Source: JACPHB01 sp964495505 (GTDB lineage: Bacteria > Patescibacteriota > Minisyncoccia > UBA10092). Taken from it: a DNA stretch of 21,530 nucleotides. Position numbers and translations under genes: made by a program. Positions 1 through 6,543 of the stretch are shown piece after piece; the first letter of the stretch is position 1, and every line of letters starts with the position of its first letter. The stretch covers positions 1 to 21,530 of the forward strand of contig CAZBVM010000008.1 of assembly GCA_964495505.1 (NCBI GenBank). Reading direction: 5' to 3'. The notes below the pieces were generated by a model. That model ran no database searches. It had not been told where the DNA came from and saw only the letters and a program-made list of their open reading frames with translations.

Positions 1-834
1 ATTGTTGATGAAATAAAAGAAAATATGTAAAGTAAAATTATAATATCTAACACCGGTAATCAGTCGCAAACCAATTCCGGACTAATGAAAATCTTAACGG
101 GAGAACATCGTTACGTTAAAATAAAATCCGGCGATATGGTCATATTTTCTTCGTCAGCCGTGCCCGGCAACGAAAGAAGCATTCAAAACATTAAAGACGG
201 CCTCTGCCGTCAGGGAGCGGACGTTTACACTTCCCAACTAATTGACATTCACGCCAGCGGTCACGCGCCCGCCGAAGACCTTAAAATCGTGATAAAACTT
301 ATAGGGCCGCAATTCTTGCTGCCCATTCACGGCCATTTTTTCAAACGCGCCGCCAACGCCAAATTGGGAACCGAACTTGGAATAAGCAAAGACCGGTTAA
401 TGCTTATGGATAATGGTCAAGTTGCCGAGCTTAGTAAAAATTCTTTTAAAATAACCAAAGAATCCGTGCCGGCTTATTACGTCATGGTTGACGGTTTGGG
501 TGTTGGAGACGTAAGCGAAGTGGTTTTGCGCGACCGAAAATTAATGTCGGCTGATGGAATGTTTGTTATTATCGCCGTTGTTGATAGTCAAACTGGCAAA
601 ATTAAAGGCGAACCCGATATTATTTCAAGGGGCTTCATCTATATGAAAGAATCAAAAGAACTTTTGGGACAAACCAGGAAAAAAATAAAAGAAATTATAA
701 CCAAAACCGTAATGCCAAAGAGCGAGCTAAATTGGGTTTACACTCGCAATAATTTGCGAGATAAAATCGGCCAGTTTCTCTACTCAAAAACCAAACGCCG
801 CCCGATGATTCTTCCGGTGATTGTTGAAATATAA
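1..834 (+). CDS. rnj: Ribonuclease J, 3' part of gene, with in-frame stop near contig edge
   Basis: C-terminal part of a metallo-beta-lactamase/beta-CASP ribonuclease J, an exo/endoribonuclease of mRNA decay and rRNA maturation. The reading frame holds family blocks in order: ISNTGNQSQ (the beta-CASP TGSQGE-type motif), KSGDMVIFSSSAVPGNE, the metal-binding motif DIHASGHA, LLPIHGHF, then the C-terminal domain (DGLGVGDVSEVVLRDR, SRGFIYMKES) that aids dimerisation. The 5' end lies outside the window. The same frame is open from base 1 (IVDEIKENM) but is broken by TAA at 28-30, exactly before SKIIISNTGNQ, where intact relatives read through a short KENP(D/E)K-type linker. Residues on both sides look like RNase J, so this is either a real nonsense mutation or a base error at the contig end. 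Translation restarting at ATG 85 would give a fragment without the catalytic N-terminus. Family call firm; intactness uncertain. Confidence 0.88.
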
Positions 835-854
835 GATGTTGTCCACAGTAGCTG

Positions 855-882
855 TTGACATGATTTGTGGGTTTGATATAAT
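855..882 (+). promoter_or_regulatory. Consensus sigma70-type promoter of the structured transcript
   Basis: TTGACA at 855-860 and TATAAT at 877-882, both perfect consensus hexamers, with 16-bp spacing. The predicted start is near 889-890, immediately before a 10-nt segment that pairs with 1027-1036. There is no plus-strand protein gene downstream, since the next gene (trpS) is on the minus strand. Confidence 0.8.
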
Positions 883-888
883 GGTAAC

Positions 889-1100
889 AAGACTGACAAG
901 TCAGCTATGATCGAGATTGTTCGTGACTCCGAAGAGCTCCCGCAAGGGAGCTTTTCTATTTGCATAAACATTGGTATTATCATCACCGTGGACGAGGGCC
1001 GAGTCCGAGCGATTCTCGGGAGCCGTCTTGTCAGTCTGCTCTAGGGGTTTGACTCCCCCTCGGTCCACACCAAAAACCTATCCTTGAAGGATGGTTTTTT
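889..1100 (+). ncRNA. Unidentified structured RNA with own promoter and terminator
   Basis: A transcript of about 210 nt can be drawn from the consensus promoter to the terminator at 1072-1100. It is rich in pairing. GACTGACAAG (891-900, right at the predicted start) is perfectly complementary to CTTGTCAGTC (1027-1036) and would close the 5' domain. AGCTCCC-GCAA-GGGAGCT (about 936-953) is a perfect hairpin followed by TTTTCT. CGGGAGC (1018-1024) could pair with the GCTCCCG of that hairpin instead. GTGGAC/GTCCAC (988-993/1063-1068) plus GAGGG/CCCTC form a second long helix. The 3' end resembles a tRNA or tmRNA T-arm and acceptor (GGGG-TTTGACT-CCCC, then GGTCCACACCA). It has no TTCGAC D-loop motif and no recognisable tag sequence, so tmRNA is not supported. 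It also lacks the RNase P core and the SRP loop motif. A 45-codon ORF (907-1044) has no ribosome-binding site and is probably chance. Confidence 0.5.
1072..1100. terminator. Bidirectional intrinsic terminator between ncRNA and trpS
   Basis: ATCC-TTGAA-GGAT stem extended by CC/GG and flanked by A5 on the left and T6 on the right, so both transcripts end in a U tract. It would terminate the plus-strand RNA and the converging trpS transcript. Confidence 0.75.
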
Positions 1101-1103
1101 GGT

Positions 1104-2129
1104 TTAAAAATAATCCAGCTTCATTGCTTTGCGCACTTCACCGAGTGTTCGGGAAGCAGTAATTCGCGCTTTTTTGCTTCCATCTTCTAAGATTTTCATT
1201 ACCGCTTTTGGGTCTTTGGCAAATTCGGCGCGACGTTTTCTTATTGGAGCCAAAAAATTTTCTAAAACTTTTATCAATCGTTTTTTAATGGCGACATCGC
1301 CCAAACCGCCTTTTCGATATTGTTTTTTTAATGCCTCAACCATTTTTTGGTCAGGGTCAAAAGCGTCAAGATAAGTAAACACGATATTACCTTCGACTTT
1401 CCCCGAATCTGCGACATGAATATGTTTCGGGTCGGTATACATAGCCATAACTTTTTTAGAAACGATATCCGCTGTATCCGACAAATAAATCGCGTTTCCC
1501 AAAGATTTGCTCATCTTTGCTTTTCCATCTATTCCCGGCAACCGGCCGGTTTTTGAAACCAATGCCTTCGGCTCAACTAAAATGTTGGAAGCTCGGTTTC
1601 CAACATTATAAATTTTATTGAATTTTTTAACAATTTCCACGGTTTGTTCAATCATCGGCAGCTGGTCAACGCCCACCGGCACTAAGTCGGCCTTAAATGC
1701 CGCAATATCCGCCGCCTGGCTGACCGGATACGTTAAAAATCCAGCCGGTACGTTTCTGCCAAATCCCTTTTGCTTCATTTCATCTTTAACCGTAGGATTT
1801 CTTTCTAAACGAGACAGGGTGACGAGATTTAAAAAATACATCGCCAGTTCCGCCAGTTCGGGAACAAAAGATTGAATAAAAATGGTGGAAATTTTAGGAT
1901 TTATGCCGACGCTAAGATAATCCAAGGCGACCTCAAAAACATTTTTTCTGATTTTTTCAGGACTATCGGCGTTATCGGTTAAGGCCTGCATGTCAGCAAT
2001 TACAATATAAGTATTGTACTCGTTTTGAAGTTTCACGCGCGCCTTTAAAGAGCCGACATAATGGCCGAGATGAAGTGGTCCAGTCGGCCGGTCGCCGGTT
2101 AAAATGATTTTTTTATTTGACATTTTCAT
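1104..2129 (-). CDS. trpS: Tryptophanyl-tRNA synthetase
   Basis: Class I aminoacyl-tRNA synthetase that charges tRNA-Trp in the cytoplasm. 341 residues, the usual bacterial length. The HIGH-type motif is PTGPLHLGHY (about residues 15-24) and the KMSKS loop is at 205-209 (KAKMSKSLGN). The tryptophan pocket blocks (ADMQALTD, TYPVSQAADI, VPVGVDQ) are present. Residues 175-183 (NVGNRASNI) are encoded exactly by a 27-bp palindrome (1581-1607) placed where relatives have a short link between NxxYN and VEP, so the gene appears to have taken up an in-frame palindromic element. Start: first of two nearby Met codons (MKMSNKK); the second, 6 nt on, is equally possible. The gene is single and converges on the ncRNA. 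A cognate tRNA-Trp lies at 16239-16309. Confidence 0.96.
   Translation of the reverse strand: MKMSNKKIILTGDRPTGPLHLGHYVGSLKARVKLQNEYNTYIVIADMQALTDNADSPEKIRKNVFEVALDYLSVGINPKISTIFIQSFVPELAELAMYFLNLVTLSRLERNPTVKDEMKQKGFGRNVPAGFLTYPVSQAADIAAFKADLVPVGVDQLPMIEQTVEIVKKFNKIYNVGNRASNILVEPKALVSKTGRLPGIDGKAKMSKSLGNAIYLSDTADIVSKKVMAMYTDPKHIHVADSGKVEGNIVFTYLDAFDPDQKMVEALKKQYRKGGLGDVAIKKRLIKVLENFLAPIRKRRAEFAKDPKAVMKILEDGSKKARITASRTLGEVRKAMKLDYF
1581..1607. repeat. In-frame palindromic element inside trpS
   Basis: AATGTTGGAA (1581-1590) is the exact reverse complement of TTCCAACATT (1598-1607). The element is 27 bp, nine codons, in phase. The core ATGTTGGAA-(A/G)CTCGG...TTTCCAAC recurs in smc at 18942-19005, where a second palindrome is inserted between CTCGG and TTTCC. 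Confidence 0.75.
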
Positions 2130-2192
2130 GAAATAACTTTAGTATTATCCCACTTCTTTTACAAAATATCAACATTATGAATGGGGGGCAAA

Positions 2193-2912
2193 ATGCCGCG
2201 AAGGTTATATCTGGTAAGGTATGGGGAAACAGACGCTAATTTTTTTAAAATTATTGATGGCCAAGGAATCGGTGTACATCCCGAATACGGCAGTCCTTTA
2301 AATCATAGTGGTTCATCGCAAGCTTGTAAGCTCGGTCATGCTTTATCGAAGGTTAAAATCCATCACATTTACATGAGTCCCGCAAGAAGAGCGATTCAAA
2401 CCGCTAATCAAATATGTCTTTGGACTCATTGCGATAACCTATCGCTTAAAAGATCTGTAGTTAAAGACCTTCTTGAAATAAATTTTGGCATTCTTGAGGG
2501 ACTAAACGGCCAAAAGGCCAGAGAAAAATATCCAGATTTGTTAAAAATATACCACGAAAAACCATCGCTGGCTTTTTTTCCGGAAGGCGAAAGCGTTGCT
2601 GGGGCCTATAGAAGAATTAGTTTCGCTCTTGACGAAATACTCGCCGCCCATATTGCAAATGAAAATATCTTAATTGTAAGCCATGGCGGCGTTATAACAT
2701 TGATTTTTATTCATATATTCAAGCTTGATTTGGACACAATGTTTCATGCCATAAGACACCACAATTGCGGCCTTTCGATTATTGAATGGGAAAAACCGGA
2801 TAGCCCCAAGATAATTTGTATAAACGACATAAGCCACTTAACAAACGAATATGCAGAGAGAATTAAAAATCCGACGACCCCATTTTTATCAGGCCAATTA
2901 AATCTTTTTTAA
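2193..2912 (+). CDS. Histidine phosphatase (phosphoglycerate mutase-like) superfamily protein lacking the catalytic His
   Basis: About 239 residues with the histidine-phosphatase fold: LYLVRYGETDAN at the N-terminus, SPARRAIQTA (the second-Arg motif) near residues 62-71, EINFGILEG, and IVSHGGVITL with the second His at 164. Active members read RHGE at the first motif and the His takes the phosphate; here the codon is TAT, giving RYGE, while the other conserved residues remain. It may therefore be an inactive or repurposed paralogue, or carry a one-base error (CAT to TAT). I place the start at ATG 2193 rather than 2181, because GGGGGG at 2183-2188 makes a plausible ribosome-binding site and the family usually begins MxxxLYLVRHGE. 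The 3' end overlaps the convergent sugar-phosphate mutase gene by about 50 bp. Substrate cannot be told from sequence. Confidence 0.85.
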   Translation: MPRRLYLVRYGETDANFFKIIDGQGIGVHPEYGSPLNHSGSSQACKLGHALSKVKIHHIYMSPARRAIQTANQICLWTHCDNLSLKRSVVKDLLEINFGILEGLNGQKAREKYPDLLKIYHEKPSLAFFPEGESVAGAYRRISFALDEILAAHIANENILIVSHGGVITLIFIHIFKLDLDTMFHAIRHHNCGLSIIEWEKPDSPKIICINDISHLTNEYAERIKNPTTPFLSGQLNLF

Positions 2913-4272
2913 CCCGGTTTAAAATAATTTCGTCTTTCGCTTCAATATTAAGCCGCAGCAGCGGCTCGGTATTGGAAGGTCGCATGTTAAACCAGAAATC
3001 AGAAGTTGTAACCGTTAGCCCATCCAGCCAGTTTATTTCGTAGCCCTCAAAATTTTGGGCTATTTTTTTTATAAAATTTTCCGGCTCTTTAATTTTAAAA
3101 TTTATTTCCGGCGTAGAAACGTATTTTCCAAATTGAGAAACTAAAGTTGAAAGAGCTTTTTTACCGTTGCTTAAAATATCTAACATTATAAGAAAACTAA
3201 TAACGCCAGAGTCAGCGTAAAAATTTTTTCTGAAAAAATAATGACCGGATTTTTCCGCGCCAAAAATACCATTTATTTCTTTAAGTCGGCGACTGATAAA
3301 AGTGTGCCCTACTCTCTCTCGCACCGCTTCACCGTTATAAATTCGGACAACTTCAGGAACAATTTTACCAATTGTTGCACTGTAGACAACTTTTTCGCCA
3401 CGGGTTCCTAAAAGAAAATACTTACTGATTAAAGCAGCGACCGTTGACGATAGGATAGATTTGCCGTTTTCATCGACGAAAATAATCCGGTCGCCATCGC
3501 TGTCAAAAGCGCAGCCGAAGTGATAATGGCCGACTATTATTTCATTTTTTAAATCAGTTATATTTTTTTCATTGGTCGGATCGGGTTCATGAGCCGGAAA
3601 ATCTCCGTCGGGACTAAAGTTGAGCGCGGTGTATTCAATCGGCAATTTTTTGAGTATCGCTTCAAGCACCGGACCAACAGCACCATTTGAAGCATCAACC
3701 ACAACACGCATCGGTCTTATAGTTTCAACATTTATAAAACTTAAAACGTGTTTTAGGTAATCTGTTTTAATATCTTCTATTGTAATTTTTCCCTTTTTTA
3801 GGGAAGCAATAATTTCTGGCGCGCCGGAACCCCGACGCCAAAGGGTCGGGGCTCCGACCGGGGCGTCGGAGTTTATTATCGCCTCCAGCTCTTTAACGGG
3901 GAAAAACTCAACATTGCTTTTCATTAATTTTAAGCCGTTCCAATCTTTTGGATTATGAGAAGCCGTTATCATAACGGCCGGAATATGAAAATAACCGGAA
4001 GCGAAATAAATAACGTCAACCGGAATCAAGCCAATATCCCAAACATTTATTCCCTCATCGGTTACGCCGCTAATAAAAGAGCGACAAATAACAGGCGAGG
4101 ACAAGCGCGCGTCTTGTCCAACCGCTATTTTTTCCGGCGCGATGGCTTCGCTTTCTTTCAGATAAACGGCGAAAGACCGGCCGATTTTGTATGCTGTTTT
4201 TTCATTTAAATCTTGCGGATAAGTTCCCCGAATATCGTAAGCCCTGAAAATTTTAGGATTGACCGAGCCCAT
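2863..4272 (-). CDS. Phosphoglucomutase/phosphomannomutase family protein
   Basis: Alpha-D-phosphohexomutase, interconverting hexose 1- and 6-phosphates through a phosphoserine; it supplies sugar nucleotides for surface polysaccharide. 469 residues, normal length. Domain 1 carries FRAYDIRGTYP and the active-site loop TASHNPKDWNG (Ser105). Domain 2 has the metal loop DSDGDR (257-262). Domain 3 has AEKSGHYFF. Domain 4 has the phosphate-binding loop RPSNTEP (about 431-437). Residues about 136-152 (DAPVGAPTLWRRGSGAPE) are encoded by GC-rich palindromic DNA (3825-3856) unlike its AT-rich surroundings, and look like an inserted element. The start ATG lies about 7 nt from a TATAAT (4279-4284 complement), suggesting a leaderless mRNA. 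The promoter region is shared with divergent ychF. Glucose versus mannose specificity cannot be decided. Confidence 0.93.
   Translation of the reverse strand: MGSVNPKIFRAYDIRGTYPQDLNEKTAYKIGRSFAVYLKESEAIAPEKIAVGQDARLSSPVICRSFISGVTDEGINVWDIGLIPVDVIYFASGYFHIPAVMITASHNPKDWNGLKLMKSNVEFFPVKELEAIINSDAPVGAPTLWRRGSGAPEIIASLKKGKITIEDIKTDYLKHVLSFINVETIRPMRVVVDASNGAVGPVLEAILKKLPIEYTALNFSPDGDFPAHEPDPTNEKNITDLKNEIIVGHYHFGCAFDSDGDRIIFVDENGKSILSSTVAALISKYFLLGTRGEKVVYSATIGKIVPEVVRIYNGEAVRERVGHTFISRRLKEINGIFGAEKSGHYFFRKNFYADSGVISFLIMLDILSNGKKALSTLVSQFGKYVSTPEINFKIKEPENFIKKIAQNFEGYEINWLDGLTVTTSDFWFNMRPSNTEPLLRLNIEAKDEIILNRVKKDLIGLIKMGSSDF
3825..3856. repeat. GC-rich palindromic element inside the phosphohexomutase gene
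   Basis: CGGAACCCCGAC (3825-3836) pairs with GTCGGGGCTCCG (3845-3856) with one wobble. A further GTCGG and CCGACCGGGGCGTCGG stretch follows to about 3870. It is in frame and encodes a low-complexity segment (residues about 136-152) between conserved mutase motifs. Confidence 0.65.
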
Positions 4273-4301
4273 ATTTATATTATAACGTATAATTACTAAT
4301 T
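4259..4301. promoter_or_regulatory. Divergent overlapping promoters, both apparently leaderless
   Basis: On the plus strand TATAAT at 4288-4293 lies 8 nt before the ychF ATG at 4302. On the minus strand TATAAT (complement of 4279-4284) lies 6 nt before the mutase ATG at 4272. Neither gene has room for a Shine-Dalgarno sequence. A TTGACC at 4259-4264 could serve as -35 for a plus-strand start with TATAAC at 4281-4286. Confidence 0.55.
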
Positions 4302-5348
4302 ATGTCTCTAAAAATAGGTATCGTTGGCCTTCCCAACGTCGGCAAATCAACTCTTTTTAAGGCCTTGACCCGCGAAAAAGTTAATATCGCGAATTTCCCT
4401 TTTGCCACGATTGACCCGAATGTCGGTGTGGTAAAAGTGCCGGATGAACGGCTTGACAGGTTAGCCGAAATGTCTAAATCAAAAAAAGTTATTCCGGCGG
4501 CGGTGGAATTTGTTGATATCGCTGGGCTTGTTAAAGGCGCTCACGAGGGGGCGGGACTCGGCAATCAGTTTTTAGCGCGCATAAGGGAAGTTGACGCCAT
4601 TGTTGAAGTGACGCGCGCTTTTGAAGACCCTGACATTATCCATGTTGAAGGCAGCGTCAGCCCCCAGCGCGACATTGAAACAATACAATTAGAATTGGCA
4701 ATGGCCGATTTACAAACCGTAAATAAACATCTGTTAAAAAATGAAAAGGACTTAAAAAACGGCGATAAATGCGCACAGGAAGAAAAAATAATTTTAGAAA
4801 AAATTAAATCCGTCCTTGAGGCCGGCGATTTGGCAGTAAAAGCCAATTTACCTGATTCCGAATTAGAAATAATAAGAGACCTACATCTTTTGACTTTAAA
4901 ACCTTTTATTTTTGTGTTTAATACCGGCAGCGGCGATAAAAAATATCTTAATAATTTAAACCGCAAAATAAGAAATGTTGATTTAAATTTAAAATTAGAA
5001 GTTGAAATTTCGGAAATGAAAGAAGCTGATGCCAAGGAGTTTAAAAGCGAATCGCATTTGGACGACTTAATTAAAGCCGCTTATGAACTTTTGGGACTTA
5101 TCACCTATTTCACCACCGGCGAAGACGAAACCCGCGGCTGGACGATAAAAGCAGGGTGGACGGCTCCCGAAGCAGGCACGGCAATACACACCGATTTTAA
5201 AGAAAAATTCATCCGCGCCGAAGTGATAAACTGGCAAAAACTTTTAGAATATGGTTCTTGGGCCAGCGCCCGCGCCAAAGGTATGCTTCGCATTGAAGGC
5301 AAAGATTATATCGTTTCTGACGGCGATGTGATTGAATTCAAAATCTGA
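4302..5348 (+). CDS. ychF: Redox-regulated ATPase/GTPase YchF (Obg family)
   Basis: Ribosome-associated P-loop NTPase of the TRAFAC Obg family. 348 residues, slightly shorter than the usual 360-365. The P-loop GLPNVGKS is at residues 9-16, the switch/Walker B region reads FVDIAGLVKGAHEGAGLGNQF, and a helical coiled-coil insertion (about 130-200) is typical of the family. The G4 position is FNTGS where GTP-specific relatives have NKxD, in keeping with the relaxed nucleotide specificity known for YchF. The C-terminal TGS domain (LITYFTTGEDETRGWTI ... IHTDFKEKFIRAEV) binds ribosome or RNA. It is followed after 38 nt by rpsF. It begins almost on its predicted transcription start. Confidence 0.96.
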   Translation: MSLKIGIVGLPNVGKSTLFKALTREKVNIANFPFATIDPNVGVVKVPDERLDRLAEMSKSKKVIPAAVEFVDIAGLVKGAHEGAGLGNQFLARIREVDAIVEVTRAFEDPDIIHVEGSVSPQRDIETIQLELAMADLQTVNKHLLKNEKDLKNGDKCAQEEKIILEKIKSVLEAGDLAVKANLPDSELEIIRDLHLLTLKPFIFVFNTGSGDKKYLNNLNRKIRNVDLNLKLEVEISEMKEADAKEFKSESHLDDLIKAAYELLGLITYFTTGEDETRGWTIKAGWTAPEAGTAIHTDFKEKFIRAEVINWQKLLEYGSWASARAKGMLRIEGKDYIVSDGDVIEFKI

Positions 5349-5386
5349 TTTGACAGTCGCCGCTTTGTTGTGATAGGTTGTGAAAA

Positions 5387-5800
5387 GTGTCGGAAACAGA
5401 AAATAAACTTGAATATGAGCTTTCTTATCTTTTGGCGCCCGATGTTGCCGAAGAAAATCTAAATTTGGAAACCGCGCAGATACAAAAAATAATTTCAGAA
5501 AATGGCGGAGAATCAGCTGAATCAAACACTCCTAAAAAAAGATGGCTGGCATATCCGGTAAAAAAACAAGCGCAGGCCTATTTTGGCGTCATTTATTTTA
5601 ATGCGGACAAAGAAAATATTGATGAAATCAAAAAAAACCTTTCTTTTAATAAAAAAGTTTTACGATTCTTAATAATAAATGAACCCCTAAAAAAGCCGGA
5701 ACCAGTTATTGCAACGCCGTTAAAAGTTCAGTCCGAAAAAACTCCGGAAGCGACCGCGCCGAGTTTTGACCAAAAATTAAAAAGCATATTAAATGGATGA
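5387..5800 (+). CDS. rpsF: 30S ribosomal protein bS6
   Basis: bS6 binds 16S rRNA helix 22-23 as a heterodimer with bS18. 137 residues: the ferredoxin-like bS6 fold in about the first 100 (YELSYLLAPDVAEENL, KKRWLAYPVKKQAQAYFGVIYFNA, VLRFLIINEP), then a 35-residue Pro/Lys/Glu-rich tail of unknown role. The start codon is GTG at 5387; no other start in the frame precedes the conserved strand. It is the first gene of the conserved order rpsF-ssb-rpsR, which couples ribosome assembly to replication protein supply. A TTGACA at 5350-5355 in the short gap after ychF may be its -35, though the matching -10 is weak. It ends in TGA. Confidence 0.93.
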   Translation: MSETENKLEYELSYLLAPDVAEENLNLETAQIQKIISENGGESAESNTPKKRWLAYPVKKQAQAYFGVIYFNADKENIDEIKKNLSFNKKVLRFLIINEPLKKPEPVIATPLKVQSEKTPEATAPSFDQKLKSILNG

Positions 5801-5835
5801 AAGCGAGCAAACGAGCTTTCATGAGTTGCGTAGCA
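5795..5835. repeat. Pair of hairpins between rpsF and ssb
   Basis: ATGAAAGC...GCTTTCAT overlaps the rpsF stop codon, and GTTGC-GTA-GCAAC follows directly. There is no U tract, so these are more likely palindromic repeat units or a processing/attenuation site than a terminator. GAGCAAACGAGC resembles the GCGAGCAAGCTCGC core seen at 16954-16967. Confidence 0.5.
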
Positions 5836-5864
5836 ACCCAGGCTTCAATAATTAAATTAAAATT

Positions 5865-6326
5865 ATGAATTTAAATAAAGCGTTTATTTTAGGAAATTTG
5901 ACCCGCGACCCGGAATTGAGGCAAACTCCAACGGGCCAAAATGTCGCCAGTTTTGGCGTCGCCACCAATCGCATGTGGACCGACACCGCAGGCAACAAAC
6001 AAACCCAAACCGAATTCCATAACGTGGTTTTATGGGGGCGTCTCGCTGAAATCGCCAATGAGTATCTTAGCAAAGGCCGCCTGGTTTTTATTGAAGGCCG
6101 ACTTACGACAAGAAGCTGGCAGGACCAGCAGGGACAGAAAAAATACCGGACAGAAATTGTCGCCGAAAATATGCAGCTCGGACCAAGATTTCAATCGGCC
6201 GGAAATCCAAACCAGGCGGCAGCTGCCGCCCCTCGCGAAAGCGAACCCGCATCAAATTCTGACAGAGAAACTCTGCCGGAAGTTCAATTAGACGAAGAAA
6301 TTAAAGTTGAAAATATACCATTCTAA
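5865..6326 (+). CDS. ssb: Single-stranded DNA-binding protein
   Basis: OB-fold ssDNA-binding protein of replication and repair. 153 residues: OB domain over about 1-108 (LNKAFILGNLTRDPELRQTP, FGVATNRMW, TEFHNVVLWGRLAEIANEYLSKG, VFIEGRLTTRSWQDQQGQ), then a short Ala/Pro/Asn-rich linker and an acidic tail ending ENIPF, the usual site that docks partner proteins. ATG start; rpsR starts 2 nt after its stop, so the two are translationally linked. Confidence 0.96.
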   Translation: MNLNKAFILGNLTRDPELRQTPTGQNVASFGVATNRMWTDTAGNKQTQTEFHNVVLWGRLAEIANEYLSKGRLVFIEGRLTTRSWQDQQGQKKYRTEIVAENMQLGPRFQSAGNPNQAAAAAPRESEPASNSDRETLPEVQLDEEIKVENIPF

Positions 6327-6327
6327 T

Positions 6328-6543
6328 ATGAATATCAGAAACGATAAAGTTTGTTATTTTTGCGCTCAAAATATAAAAGCAATTGATTATAAAGACGCCG
6401 AACTGCTTCGTAATTTTACCTCGGCTCAAGCAAAAATAATGCCTCGCAAAAGAAGTTATCTTTGCGCCAAACACCAGCGCCATTTGGCAGCTGCCATAAA
6501 GCGCGCGCGTTTTATGGCGCTTCTACCTTTTACCTCAAGATAA
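6328..6543 (+). CDS. rpsR: 30S ribosomal protein bS18
   Basis: 71 residues from ATG 6328 (MNIRNDKVCYFC), chosen because it follows the ssb stop directly and matches the family N-terminus; an in-frame start at 6307 would overlap ssb. Core blocks IDYKDAELLRNFTSAQAKIMPRKRS and LCAKHQRHLAAAIKRARFMALLPF are typical of bS18, the partner of bS6 on the platform of the 30S subunit. Cys residues CYFC and C in LCAKH suggest the zinc-binding version. Its last 9 bases overlap the end of convergent recA. Confidence 0.95.
   Translation: MNIRNDKVCYFCAQNIKAIDYKDAELLRNFTSAQAKIMPRKRSYLCAKHQRHLAAAIKRARFMALLPFTSR

Noticed and set aside
988..1072. Possible tRNA (acceptor-like GTGGAC/GTCCAC with T-loop-like TTTGACT and a CCA)
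   Set aside because: Stem lengths do not fit: the T-stem and acceptor strand are not adjacent in tRNA geometry, and no D-loop GG or anticodon arm can be placed.
870..1072. Possible tmRNA
   Set aside because: No TTCGAC D-loop motif, no tag reading frame ending in Ala residues, and the consensus promoter would lie inside the RNA.
6307..6327. Extended rpsR start
   Set aside because: Would overlap the ssb end; the family N-terminus and spacing favour 6328.
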